Notes: a model not told the origin generated them from the sequence alone. DNA of 64,000 bases from Microbispora siamensis (GCF_016863095.1 NZ_BOOF01000034.1:1-64000); one strand, 5' to 3'. Positions 35,747 through 44,870 are shown, counted from the first letter of the stretch. Program-made: numbers and translations.

Positions 35747-36463
35747 TTAGCTCACCTGGTAGACATCCTCAAGTTCGTGCAGGTCACCGGGCAGGGCCAC
35801 GCTCAGCACCAGGAGCACGGTCCCCGCCGGGTCATGGATGGTCGCCAGCACGCCGAGCACCGGGGACGAGGAGCCGAGGAGTTCGGCTTCCTCCTTGGTT
35901 GGCTTCCGTGCGGTCAGGCGTTCGGTGACGTGGTCGATCCGCAGATGCTTGACCGCCTGGAGGTGCTGCCGGACGCCATGCCGTAGCGGATCGGGCTTGT
36001 CCAGGTCGGTGCCGAGGGCGATCTCCAGGGGGAACCACAGGGTTTCCGCCGCCGATACCCGGTCGCCCTGCCGGGCAATTCGGTGACGGGCGATCACGGG
36101 GGTTCGCTCATCGACGCCCATCAGCTTGGCGACGTGCCGGGGAGCCGGCACCCGGGCAACACTGACGATGTTCTCGGCGCTCTCGGGATGCTCGGCGGCC
36201 GACAGGCCGGGCCGTACCCGCTCAGGTGGGCTTTCGGGGCGGCCCTTCACGAACGAGCCGCGGCCGTGTTCGCGCTCGATCCAGCCTTGCATGGCAAGGG
36301 TCTGAAGCGCCCGCACAACGGTGGTACGGCCGACGCCGAACTCCCGGACAAGTTGCGTCTCCGAGGGCAGCATGTCGCCGGGCGCGTACTCCCCATCCCG
36401 GATACGCTGCTGAATCGCCGTCATCACCTGGGCGTACTTCGGCGGGGCGAAGTCCATGCTCAT
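35747..36463 (-). CDS. KorSA-like GntR repressor (UTRA domain)
   Basis: 238 residues. The N-terminal HTH is 'YAQVMTAIQQRIRDGEYAPG', 'MLPSETQLVREFGVGRTTVV', 'RALQTLAMQGWIEREHGRGS', and the C-terminal part is a UTRA domain ('HRIARQGDRVSAAETLWFPLE', 'RLTARKPTKEEAELLGSSSP'). In pSAM2, KorSA represses the activator and its own gene; the operator-like word found at both its own promoter (36487) and the SCO3933-family promoter fits this. Confidence 0.85.
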   Translation of the reverse strand: MSMDFAPPKYAQVMTAIQQRIRDGEYAPGDMLPSETQLVREFGVGRTTVVRALQTLAMQGWIEREHGRGSFVKGRPESPPERVRPGLSAAEHPESAENIVSVARVPAPRHVAKLMGVDERTPVIARHRIARQGDRVSAAETLWFPLEIALGTDLDKPDPLRHGVRQHLQAVKHLRIDHVTERLTARKPTKEEAELLGSSSPVLGVLATIHDPAGTVLLVLSVALPGDLHELEDVYQVS

Positions 36464-36486
36464 GTTAAGCGCCCAATCACTTTTCC

Positions 36487-36502
36487 ACTTGTCTGCATAA
36501 GC
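36487..36502. promoter_or_regulatory. KorSA-type operator-like site upstream of the repressor
   Basis: ACTTGTCTGCATAAGC matches the two sites at 35669 and 35704. It lies 24 bp upstream of the repressor start, suitable for autoregulation. Confidence 0.5.
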
Positions 36503-36554
36503 ACAGTAGCGGCTAAGCGAATGTCTGTCAGGACCTCAGCCACCAGCGGGAAGG

Positions 36555-36857
36555 CTATTGAGCCCGCCCGGACAGCAGCGCCAGCCACACCGCCCGCGCC
36601 TCGGCCACCCGCCAGGCATGGGTGTGCGCTACCTCCGGCTTCAACTCATCCCCCTTGAACCGGCGGATGTAGGCCAGGCCGCCAGCTGCGCACAGCTCGT
36701 ACCAGGTGTTGCGGTGCTCGTGGCAGGTCCAGGCGAGCACCCGCGACGAGGTGAACTGCCCGGGCTTGTGCCAGGCGAGCGGCTTGGCCCCGTTCTGCAG
36801 TGGCGGGAGATGTGGGGATGGGCACGGCCCGCCCCATGCCGGGGTGGGGTTGCTCAC
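36555..36857 (-). CDS. AICE hypothetical protein, 100 residues
   Basis: Translationally coupled to the next gene (4-bp overlap). The central part 'LAWTCHEHRNTWYELCAAGGLAYIRRF' contains Cys and His that might bind metal. The C-terminal helix has 'AEARAVWLALLSGRA'. No family is recognised with certainty; similar short proteins occur in actinomycete elements. Confidence 0.55.
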   Translation of the reverse strand: MSNPTPAWGGPCPSPHLPPLQNGAKPLAWHKPGQFTSSRVLAWTCHEHRNTWYELCAAGGLAYIRRFKGDELKPEVAHTHAWRVAEARAVWLALLSGRAQ

Positions 36858-37264
36858 CGGTCGGTCCGTTCGAAACGGACTTGCCCGGCCGCATCAAGCG
36901 TCGCCCGGAAGATAATCCGGCGGGACCAGTCATCCGGTACGGTCCCGAAGTCGTAGACCCGGTGCGTGATCCTCCCCCACGGCCGCCGAGCCGGATCCAT
37001 CCGGCGCAGCGCCGTGCGCAGCTCGTCCATCGAGGTGGCCTGTCCCGCGCTGGTCCCGCACGGCCCGAGCACGTCGGTCCCGTCAGCGGTGACGAAGACC
37101 TCCCACTCGAACATCTCCACGAGCACCTGTCCGCCGTCGCAGTGCAGGCAGTCCTCCCGCGACGAGGTCTCCAGGCCGAGCGCCACGGCGGCGACCTGCC
37201 CGCGTCGCGTGACGATCTTCCAGCCGCGACCGTCGCACGCGGTGCACTTAACTGGTGTGGTCAT
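36854..37264 (-). CDS. DnaJ-like zinc-finger hypothetical protein
   Basis: 136 residues. CxxCxGxG-like knuckles 'CTACDGRGW' (residues 7-15) and 'CLHCDGGQV' (39-47) resemble half of a DnaJ central zinc finger. The rest is a small alpha/beta domain without recognised motifs. It lies upstream of, and overlaps, the 100-residue gene. Confidence 0.55.
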   Translation of the reverse strand: MTTPVKCTACDGRGWKIVTRRGQVAAVALGLETSSREDCLHCDGGQVLVEMFEWEVFVTADGTDVLGPCGTSAGQATSMDELRTALRRMDPARRPWGRITHRVYDFGTVPDDWSRRIIFRATLDAAGQVRFERTDR

Positions 37265-37385
37265 GCCGGAAAGAATGGATCGCAGACGAATCCAGTCCTA
37301 TTCCCGGGGGATATATCACCGTGCGATATAGAGTTCTCAGCACGAGCCATGCACCACCAGCCTGGGCGAACAACCGGAGGCCGGA

Positions 37386-38603
37386 ATGCACGGGAACGCT
37401 TTCGAGCCGATCCAGCTACCCGCACGGGTATGGGACCGCGACGAAAGCAGGGAAATCCTCAGAAAACGCGACGTAGCGGGCTTGTTCACTCTCGCTGTCA
37501 AGTACGCGGGCGCCAGCCAGGTCCGTCTCAGCGCCGCCACTGGCATCGCCCAGGGCCGGATCAGTCAGCTCATGCGAAGACAGCGACAGGTCACCGATCT
37601 TGAGGTCTACGAGCGTATTGCCGCCGGCCTCGGCCTGCCCGATCACGCGCGTATGCTGCTCGGCCTCGCCCCGCTCGACATCGCCTCGCCCACTGGCGAC
37701 CACGGCGACGAGCACCAGGAGCAAACCGAGGAACTCACCGCCCGCATCGAGGCCGCCGCCGCCATCGACCCGACGATGGTGATGATCCTCAACACCGACA
37801 CCAACAATCTGCGCCTACTGGACCGCCGACTCGGCAGCGCCGCCATCGCCGACAAAATGCGCGCCCAAATCACCCAGATAGAACGCGCACAGCGTCATGC
37901 CGTACGGCCCGGCATACGCGCACAGCTCGCTCACGTCCTTGCGCAAACGGAGTCATTGGCCGGATGGCAGGCCATCAACACCGGCGCTCTCAACGACGCC
38001 TGGAACCACTACGAGAACGCAAAGGCCGCCGCCCGCGAAGCCGATGACCCGGCCGTCATTGCTCACGTCTCCGCCGAACAGGCATACGTGCTTATGGACC
38101 TGGGACAGCCCGCCCGAGCGACCGAGGTGCTGCAGTACGTGCAGGCTGTCTATCGCGATCGCATCCCCGCTCGGCTGCGTTCGTGGCTTTCAGCGGCCGA
38201 GGCCGAAGCTGCCGCGATCCTGGGCGACGAGGCGACCTGCCGGGCCGCACTCGACCAGGCCTCCGCTCTCCTGCCAAGCGGGCACAGCGACCCGGACATG
38301 CCCTACCTGTCGCTCGACATCCACCATCTGGCCCGGTGGCGCGGCAACTGCCTCGTCCGGTTTGGCGACCCCGGCACCATCGAGGACCTACGCTCAGCGC
38401 TGGCGGGGATGGACGGCACTTACAACCGTGCCGAGGCCGCGCTTCGCTGCGACCTGGGACACGCCCTGCTGGCCCTGGGCGACCCGGAGGCCGCCCAACC
38501 ACACATCCAGCGCGCGAAGCACCTCGCGGCCATGACCGGCTCACGCCGACAGCGCAAGCGCATCGACGAGCTCAGCCGGCGACTTAACCGCGCTTTCCGT
38601 TGA
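37386..38603 (+). CDS. HTH-TPR transcriptional regulator
   Basis: 405 residues. N-terminal XRE-type HTH: 'VRLSAATGIAQGRISQLMRR' with 'YERIAAGLGLPDHARMLLGL'. The remainder is a TPR-like helical array ('ALNDAWNHYENAKAAAREADD', 'AVIAHVSAEQAYVLMDLGQP', 'AEAALRCDLGHALLALGDPE'). Such proteins occur in Streptomyces elements and may sense a peptide or partner protein. It is the only backbone gene on the plus strand and converges on the Nudix gene with a 20-bp overlap. Confidence 0.8.
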   Translation: MHGNAFEPIQLPARVWDRDESREILRKRDVAGLFTLAVKYAGASQVRLSAATGIAQGRISQLMRRQRQVTDLEVYERIAAGLGLPDHARMLLGLAPLDIASPTGDHGDEHQEQTEELTARIEAAAAIDPTMVMILNTDTNNLRLLDRRLGSAAIADKMRAQITQIERAQRHAVRPGIRAQLAHVLAQTESLAGWQAINTGALNDAWNHYENAKAAAREADDPAVIAHVSAEQAYVLMDLGQPARATEVLQYVQAVYRDRIPARLRSWLSAAEAEAAAILGDEATCRAALDQASALLPSGHSDPDMPYLSLDIHHLARWRGNCLVRFGDPGTIEDLRSALAGMDGTYNRAEAALRCDLGHALLALGDPEAAQPHIQRAKHLAAMTGSRRQRKRIDELSRRLNRAFR

Positions 38604-39144
38604 GCCGATCCCGAGCCGCATACAGACCCACCAGCGTTCCCGAGGTCCAGATGTCCCCCCGGGCGATCATGTCCGGGATCTCCTTCATTGGGACCCACTC
38701 GATCAGGTCCGCCTCGATCTCCCCGCTGGGCTCCTTCACCAGCTCGGCGCCGCGGGCAAGGAACAGGTTGTGCTCCGAGTCGACCATGCCGGCCATCGGC
38801 TGATAGGTCACCAGGTGCTCGATCTCCTTGACCCGATAACCGGTCTCTTCCTCCACCTCACGGGCCGCCGTCGTCATCGGATCCTCCCCCGAGTCGACCA
38901 GGCCGCCCGGCAGCTCCCAGCCCCAACGGTCGAACAGGAAGCGATGCCGCCACATCATCAGCACCCGATGTTGCTCGTCGACCACCACAGCGATGGCCGC
39001 CCGGTCCAGATGCACCGCGTGATGCTCGAACCGCTCTCCGTCCGGGATCTCGACGTCCACCAAGCCCAGCCGGATCCACCGGTTGTCATAGATCAGCCGC
39101 TCACCATGCACGACCCACCGCGACCGCTCTTCGTTGGTAGCCAC
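38584..39144 (-). CDS. Nudix hydrolase, Pif-like
   Basis: 186 residues with a full Nudix box (GGLVDSGEDPMTTAAREVEEETGY region, key GG-x5-E-x7-REVEEE). The first 60 residues form the beta-sheet typical of ADP-ribose-type Nudix enzymes. In pSAM2 the transfer-immunity protein Pif carries a Nudix domain; location and size here fit that role, which is inferred. It could alternatively be a housekeeping-type ADP-sugar hydrolase. Confidence 0.8.
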   Translation of the reverse strand: MATNEERSRWVVHGERLIYDNRWIRLGLVDVEIPDGERFEHHAVHLDRAAIAVVVDEQHRVLMMWRHRFLFDRWGWELPGGLVDSGEDPMTTAAREVEEETGYRVKEIEHLVTYQPMAGMVDSEHNLFLARGAELVKEPSGEIEADLIEWVPMKEIPDMIARGDIWTSGTLVGLYAARDRLNGKRG

Positions 39145-39219
39145 ACAGCGAAGCTACCGCCCAACATCGCTCACGTACACCTGGATCTCAGTGGTGGAGA
39201 GTGCGGCGAGCGGTTGGCC

Positions 39220-39810
39220 TCACAATTTCGATGCCTCCGATTCCAAGGAAGCGAGGTTTGTACTGAACTCCCCCACCCATAGAGCCGTTTCTCGCTCGAC
39301 CAGTTCATTTAATTCTCGGGCAAACTTGCGAACCTCACCCAAGAGTTCCACAAAGGAAACCTCCACCTCTTGCCTGGGCTCCGTTGCGGCAAATCTTTCA
39401 GCCCACGATATTTGAAAGTCTGTCAGGATGCGCTGTACCGCCATTCCGGATGATACATACCGCATCCAGGACGAGGAGAACCCGCAAACCCGATCCAAGG
39501 CGATTCCGGCCGCACCCATTCCAAGAAATAGATATCCCCAAATAGCCAGCTCCGCTTGACTTGCAGCCACTGCAACAACCGGGAATAAGCCACCTATGGT
39601 GAGAAATGCTGCAGCGTATACACGCAAGCGCTTAGACCACTTGGCCTTCTTTCGCTTTTCATGCATATACCAGTTAAGGGTAGTAATTCCTACATCCTCT
39701 GCCCACCTGTAGAGAATGTGCGCACAACGCGTGGCGCCTTCCTCCCATGGCATTTCCGGAAAAGCGTTGGAGAAGATATCTCCCTTCTCAATGAATCTAG
39801 CCCCAGACAC
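39220..39810 (-). CDS. SLATT-domain two-TM protein
   Basis: 196 residues. 'CAHILYRWAEDVGITTLNWY' followed by a basic stretch (HEKRKKAKWSKRLR) precedes two TM helices (about 63-83 and 87-109, with 'FLTIGGLFPVV' between), then a long C-terminal helix. This layout is the SLATT family, predicted pore-forming effectors in bacterial conflict systems that are normally switched by a nucleotide or ATPase partner. The gene follows the HD-HSP90 gene by 23 bp in the same direction, so the two form an operon. Codon use and GC are clearly lower than the chromosome. Confidence 0.75.
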   Translation of the reverse strand: MSGARFIEKGDIFSNAFPEMPWEEGATRCAHILYRWAEDVGITTLNWYMHEKRKKAKWSKRLRVYAAAFLTIGGLFPVVAVAASQAELAIWGYLFLGMGAAGIALDRVCGFSSSWMRYVSSGMAVQRILTDFQISWAERFAATEPRQEVEVSFVELLGEVRKFARELNELVERETALWVGEFSTNLASLESEASKL

Positions 39811-39833
39811 AGTTCCCCAGCCTTCGAAAGCGG

Positions 39834-42800
39834 TTAATCAAAGTACGAGGTTTCCGATGCATTCCAACGACGCCACCGTCTGGCGTCAAATACATCCCAC
39901 TTCGAGTCACGCCAGATCTCCATACAACTATCTAGATCAAGCAAATCGGCGATCTCAGATTGGCGAATGGTATCCACCAAGGGCTCCAGGCGTCCGCGGT
40001 GATCCGCGAGGAGTGTTAGCAAGACAGAGAGGGCAACAAGGGACGGATCCTTCTCGTCCAGGCTGCAACCTCCTTGGTTAGCAAGCGCCGGCACCGCCTC
40101 TCGCCACGGGTTACTACTAAGAAGGTATCTACTCCCCCCTACGACAACCGCGCTTTCGCCTGACGTAAAGCCACTTGATTCTACCGGCCTAAGCGGCACG
40201 CGAATAGGTGCCGAAAAGGAGCTTCTAAGGTTTCTGTCGGTCCGCTCCGAGAGCCGACCGAGATCAATACCACTGCTCCAGATCTCATCGCTACTCCACA
40301 GAGCTCCCGCTTCCTTAGAAATCCACTTCGCATCACAACGCCGCCGCGCGATATCTCCATGGATCTCGGCCACCTGCCACGATTCGCGCAACAATTCATC
40401 GGTGATCGATCTGCCTAAGCGAGTACAAAGGATAGGCCCATCAGGTAGTGCGAGATGTTCCCCTCCTAGAACCTTTCGGAAGTCAGAGAACGAGGTTGAA
40501 CCCGGAACTTCTCGAAGAAGGTATTCGATGTGCTCAGCGAATCCGCTCTCGATTGTCCAAAGAAACTCTTGCTCGCCAAGCTCGCTCGCGGAGACCTGCG
40601 TCCTCTTTCCGTTCTCTTCGACAACATATATCGGCACCTTTTTGAGCGATTCCTGCAGAAGCTGAGGTAATTCTACGCCCCCTCGACTATTCGTCAGAGG
40701 GTGCAAGAGAATGGACGCTTCTCCAGTAGCCCAGGTTAGCGAGTAGCTACGATTCTCGTGGAGGTCACGGACTTCGCTTACCACGTGATCACAGTAGGCG
40801 TCGTACACTCCCTTTAGCGTCTCCCTGAACTCCGACGTAACTTCCAATGCAGAGCGAGCCACGTTGGTCCTAGGTGCCCCCGGTCCGGAAGCATTACCTA
40901 TCGCCCATATAGGCGAGTCCTCCCGATAACCTGGAGCCTCGAAGTTTACCCTTATCCCCTCGACGCACATGCCGCACCAATAGTAAGAACGGCCTTTGCC
41001 GGCTCGCCGAAGACGCGAGTCACTCGATGGCGGCGTCAAAAACGACCATTCTTTGAAGTAAGGATCCCAGACGACAGCGTAGGCAATGGACAAATTCCCT
41101 TTTCCGTACTCAACAATACGGACTGGCCGTTTCGTCTCGGAATGAGTGTCTGGATCTTCTACTGTGATCCCCGCCTCGCGCAGGGACGCGCGGAGAGCAT
41201 CAGCCACCGAATCATACCCTACCGATATTTCCTCACCTGCCTCCACGTGAACGGAAATCCTGCAGCCAGGAAGGACAATCCAGCGCCGGGCGAGACCCAC
41301 CACATCCGGCATTATTGCGCTGGGACGTATCTTAAGCCGCACCATTGTGCCATGCGAGCCGATCTCTCTCGCAATAGCATCCTCGCTCTTGTTCAAAAGT
41401 CGGATCAGATACTTTCCATGCACAGAGCGAAGGGAAAGGTAACGGGCCTCTTGTTGCTCCTTGTGACAGGTGACCACCTCCACTTGATCGGCCAGCATAA
41501 ACGCAGAGAGAACGCCAATCCCAAATCTACTGATGGGGTGAAAGTTGGGGTTCTCCTTTTGGAACTGAGGGTCCTGATAACGACTAGAGCCAGCACGCAG
41601 GAAATTCTTCTCTATAATTTCTTGAGTCATACCCGTGCCGTTATCCCACACCTCAAGACTTCGCTCGTTCTCGTTCCACCTAACCTGGATGCGGCCATCA
41701 GTAAGGGCCTGGTTTCCATGCGCAAGTCGCACCGCATCTATAGAGTTTTGCAGCAGTTCACGAAGCACAACACTGGAGTCGTTATAGAGTGTATGACCGG
41801 TTAGCAGGTCGAGAATTTTAGCTTGGTCGAGCGTAAATTCAAACGGCTGCGAGAGGAAGCCTCTAGTCTCGATATTACTAGTATCGATTTTGCGCCAAGG
41901 GAACTCGTGAAAAGTTCCTCGACTACGCGAAGACGCTGCAATCCATTCATGGCTTTTTTGGAGTTGCTCTTGAGCATAAGTTAGATACGAAGTTAGCCCA
42001 AAAAAGCCATCGGCATTTGAGAACCGCGCGTGAACCTCAATAGTATCGCGCGGCATATCTGCAGATAGGTTGCCTTCGGCGTCTACACCATATCGGGCCC
42101 TAACCGCGCGAACGGCAGACTGTTTGGCCCACTCCGTTTGACTAATTGGATCTCTGGGATTGATAATCCTGTAGGTAATTGACGGCGTGCGATCTTTAGT
42201 TATATGCAGCAGATCGATTGTCCTAAGGAGAACCGCTGCATATTGCACATTCGCCGTTTCTTGAGGATGACCGCCGTACGGTCGGGATACAGGATAACGC
42301 GTCAGATCATGAAGATCGTCGAGGTGGTGGCTTTCGCATACCACTGCCAAGTCGTCAAGAAACACGTCATCTAATGCACCAAGGATACGCTGCACTTCAG
42401 CAGCGATTTCAGAGGTTATACCCATAGACGGAGCTGGACGCCCCTCTATCCATGCCCTGACCCGTGATGCATGATACGTGCGCACGAATTCTTGATATAG
42501 AAACCGCTCTCGCTCATCCTCGTTCAGGTCACGAAGACGTGCAACATAGTCTCGCCCCAAATCGTCATCAGCGCGCAAGATCTCATCGCGGAATGCCGGA
42601 AAGGCGGACTGTTCCCTGCTCGCATACTCTTCACGAGTCACTAACATTCCGAGATCATGGAAGTAAGCCGCCAGAACCGTAAGAAGCCAATCCGCTGACG
42701 TCATGATCTTCTTAGTGGCATCAGGAACGATCCACTCAAGATGGCTAAGCATGGCATCCACGTGACCAATGTCGTGCTTAGTGTATTCGTCAAATATGTT

Positions 42801-42932
42801 ATGAGATCCAATTCTTGACAAGAGTTCCGTAATCTCACGCTTCGCCTGGAGGAGGCTAAACCCGCCAAAAGCCGGCAGTTTCGAAGCTTGTTCGGCCGAC
42901 TTCTCAGCGTACGAGATCGTTGCATCCAACAT
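39834..42932 (-). CDS. HD domain + HSP90-type GHKL ATPase protein, 1032 residues
   Basis: The N-terminal 300 residues resemble an HD phosphohydrolase: 'HDIGHVDAML' (H57), 'AYFHDLGML' (H92-D93), 'CESHHLDDL' (H202/H203) and 'LLRTIDLLH' (D240) give a plausible metal-binding set. From about residue 380 comes a GHKL ATPase of HSP90/HtpG type: N box 'LRELLQNSIDAVRLAH' (E392, N396, D399), 'EVWDNGTGM' (D430, G432, G434) and 'SRFGIGVLSAFML' (470-480). The last 400 residues have no recognised motif. GC is near 50%, far below the surrounding chromosome, indicating foreign origin. With the SLATT gene it forms a putative defence operon: the ATPase would sense infection and release the pore. A function in nucleotide signalling through the HD part is also possible. 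Confidence 0.7.
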   Translation of the reverse strand: MLDATISYAEKSAEQASKLPAFGGFSLLQAKREITELLSRIGSHNIFDEYTKHDIGHVDAMLSHLEWIVPDATKKIMTSADWLLTVLAAYFHDLGMLVTREEYASREQSAFPAFRDEILRADDDLGRDYVARLRDLNEDERERFLYQEFVRTYHASRVRAWIEGRPAPSMGITSEIAAEVQRILGALDDVFLDDLAVVCESHHLDDLHDLTRYPVSRPYGGHPQETANVQYAAVLLRTIDLLHITKDRTPSITYRIINPRDPISQTEWAKQSAVRAVRARYGVDAEGNLSADMPRDTIEVHARFSNADGFFGLTSYLTYAQEQLQKSHEWIAASSRSRGTFHEFPWRKIDTSNIETRGFLSQPFEFTLDQAKILDLLTGHTLYNDSSVVLRELLQNSIDAVRLAHGNQALTDGRIQVRWNENERSLEVWDNGTGMTQEIIEKNFLRAGSSRYQDPQFQKENPNFHPISRFGIGVLSAFMLADQVEVVTCHKEQQEARYLSLRSVHGKYLIRLLNKSEDAIAREIGSHGTMVRLKIRPSAIMPDVVGLARRWIVLPGCRISVHVEAGEEISVGYDSVADALRASLREAGITVEDPDTHSETKRPVRIVEYGKGNLSIAYAVVWDPYFKEWSFLTPPSSDSRLRRAGKGRSYYWCGMCVEGIRVNFEAPGYREDSPIWAIGNASGPGAPRTNVARSALEVTSEFRETLKGVYDAYCDHVVSEVRDLHENRSYSLTWATGEASILLHPLTNSRGGVELPQLLQESLKKVPIYVVEENGKRTQVSASELGEQEFLWTIESGFAEHIEYLLREVPGSTSFSDFRKVLGGEHLALPDGPILCTRLGRSITDELLRESWQVAEIHGDIARRRCDAKWISKEAGALWSSDEIWSSGIDLGRLSERTDRNLRSSFSAPIRVPLRPVESSGFTSGESAVVVGGSRYLLSSNPWREAVPALANQGGCSLDEKDPSLVALSVLLTLLADHRGRLEPLVDTIRQSEIADLLDLDSCMEIWRDSKWDVFDARRWRRWNASETSYFD

Positions 42933-43716
42933 TTCCCGAAAATCCTCCCTCTAGGGCGAATATCGTTTTTCGTATACATCGGTGTATCGGCAACGATGTT
43001 ACAGGTCTCACGGCCCACCGAACCAAACATGTCCGATAAGTCGCCTTAATCCCTTATGTCATAGTTGATATGCTGATGCCACTTAAACCCGTTTGGCTGC
43101 ATAGCTTCGAGGCCTTGCCAGTCTCCATGTGAACCAGAGCAATGGGCTCGATCGAAATGCAACATACCTGGTTGCCGAATTTCGCTTTTATGGATCAAGG
43201 CGGCGGCGCGGCGCGCCGCCGCACTGCGGCCCGTCGCCCGCCCGCCGTCCGGGCGTGCGGCCTGGGGGCCGGTCCCGGCCGGCAGCGGCTCGGGCCGCCC
43301 ACTGCACGCATGCCACGCCGTACCCACCGCGCTCGCCGATGCAGCCCCGCGCCGCCCACTGGCCCCACCGGCAGGCCGCCGTGGTACTACCGAACGAATC
43401 CACGGGGTTGCTGTCCTCTATGCCTCCGGCGGGGGCCTCTGGCTCCGGGATGATCGCCCGCGCCACGGGGCGAGACCGTAAGTGGTTGCGGAGGCTGATC
43501 GTCCCGTCGCCATCGCCCAGGACAAGCCGAGCGGGCCATGGCCACGGGGTCAAGGTCGTTCGTCCAGTAGGGCGCTCCACCTTGACCCCGTGGCCCTGGC
43601 CCGCTTCCCCTGCGGGTGGGACGAAGGCGACGGGACGATCAGTCAGCGCGGACGCTTCTCTATACGACAGCAAAACCCGCTTTCGGTCGTGTGGCCAGCC
43701 CGTCACACTGGGCAAC
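42933..43716. other. Promoter region and GC-rich non-coding block
   Basis: 42933-43190 is relatively AT-rich and should hold the promoter of the HD-HSP90 operon. From 43195 the composition becomes extremely GC-rich ('GCGGCGCGCCGC' palindrome near 43205, repeated words GCCGCCCACTG at about 43297 and 43356), and then carries a long inverted repeat (43497-43641). Long open frames here have no ribosome-binding sites and no family resemblance, so I regard it as non-coding. It might contain cis-acting transfer or replication sites of the element. Confidence 0.5.
43497..43641. repeat. Long imperfect inverted repeat
   Basis: The left arm (43497-43555) and right arm (43580-43641) pair over a 16-bp perfect outer part (TGATCGTCCCGTCGCC) and about 26 bp of nearly perfect inner part (around GCCACGGGGTCAAGG), with a 24-nt loop. 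The stem would be very stable in RNA or as a cruciform. Confidence 0.75.
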
Positions 43717-44760
43717 GTGGAAGCTACGTCTATACCTTCGCGTCGGTTCGGACCTGAGTTCGTGGACGAGTACCGGAGGCGCCATGGCAACAAGACGCCA
43801 CAGGGTCGCGCTCTCACCTACGAGAACGCCGTCAATGAGGAGTTCGCGTCTCGTCGGGAATGGCTGGACGAGCAGCTATCGAAATTGCCCGTCCAGCAGG
43901 CTGACCAACTCGCCCGAAGGGTGTGGCAAGACGATCACTATTGGTCTGTCCACTTCGAGATGGCAGTCGGTGCCGCGCTCCGTCAAACAGGGCTGACAGT
44001 TACCTACGATCACTCCTGGTACCACCAGACTCCTGATTGGACGGTGTTTTCAGCCACAGGTGAGCCGCTGTGTATCGTCGAGGTCCACACCGCATCGCCA
44101 GCGCAGGTGACCTACAAGAACATGCGGGCGTGGCACCAACTGACCCAGCACATCAAGACGATCCCGATCGGTGTAGTTCTCATGCTAGAACCTACCGACA
44201 GGCCGATCGCAGCCCCGGAGTCAAAGGTAGCTAAGAAGATCGCGGGAGAGGTGCGGAAGGCACTATGCAGCCCTTTTTGCCCGTCCCGCATACCCACTAG
44301 CTTCGGCTATACCTTCCTTATTCAGGGCGACGGCTACGGAGGAACCCTCCCCTCTCCATTCGGCCTGTATGCCTGCTTCGAGCCACCCAGTTCAATCGCT
44401 GGCCAGATCAGCGCGGCACAGATTGTCACGCCCGTTAGAGGCAAGATCAGCAAGTATCGAAAGCTGGTTGAGGAGCACGAGCTCCCGCTTGTGGTGGCGG
44501 TTGGCGCCCACCCCTTCACCGGCCTGGGGCTTCGAGAACTCGACGACCTACTTACCGGCGAGCAGGTCATCACCTTCCAGTTCAAACCCGGGGACACTTA
44601 CATCGGCGAGGCTGCCATCCCTCCGCCTCGGTGGGACATGCCCGCAGAGTTGGCGGGTCTGCTGTGGATCGACAACAAGTTTCCCTTCACTGTGACGAGC
44701 CGGCCCAACCCCTCCGCGCATCGACCTATGCCTGCCCTCTTGGCCAACCTGGGCTCCTGA
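43717..44760 (+). CDS. Putative PD-(D/E)XK-fold nuclease-like protein
   Basis: The GTG at 43717 is the most plausible start (347 residues); the frame is open further upstream through the non-coding block. 'HFEMAVGAALRQTGLTVTYD' (E81), 'HQTPDWTV' (D107) and 'LCIVEVHTA' (E122-V-H124) are spaced like the E...D...ExK core of PD-(D/E)XK nucleases, with His instead of Lys. The C-terminal half has no recognised domain. It is the last gene before attR, the usual cargo spot, so a role in defence or exclusion is plausible. The assignment rests on motif spacing only. Confidence 0.5.
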   Translation: MEATSIPSRRFGPEFVDEYRRRHGNKTPQGRALTYENAVNEEFASRREWLDEQLSKLPVQQADQLARRVWQDDHYWSVHFEMAVGAALRQTGLTVTYDHSWYHQTPDWTVFSATGEPLCIVEVHTASPAQVTYKNMRAWHQLTQHIKTIPIGVVLMLEPTDRPIAAPESKVAKKIAGEVRKALCSPFCPSRIPTSFGYTFLIQGDGYGGTLPSPFGLYACFEPPSSIAGQISAAQIVTPVRGKISKYRKLVEEHELPLVVAVGAHPFTGLGLRELDDLLTGEQVITFQFKPGDTYIGEAAIPPPRWDMPAELAGLLWIDNKFPFTVTSRPNPSAHRPMPALLANLGS

Positions 44761-44870
44761 CCTCCCATCCCGAAGATCCGGAACATGTCCGGAATGCTCT
44801 TTCTTGGGACGAGCACGGCCGACAGATCGGCCCCAGGTCAGCGCACCATCGGGTCAAGAAACGGCGATCC

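Noticed and set aside
43129-43716. Long open frame extending the PD-(D/E)XK-like gene upstream to 43129
   Set aside because: It crosses the GC-rich non-coding block and the inverted repeat, has no ribosome-binding site and low-complexity sequence; the GTG at 43717 fits better.
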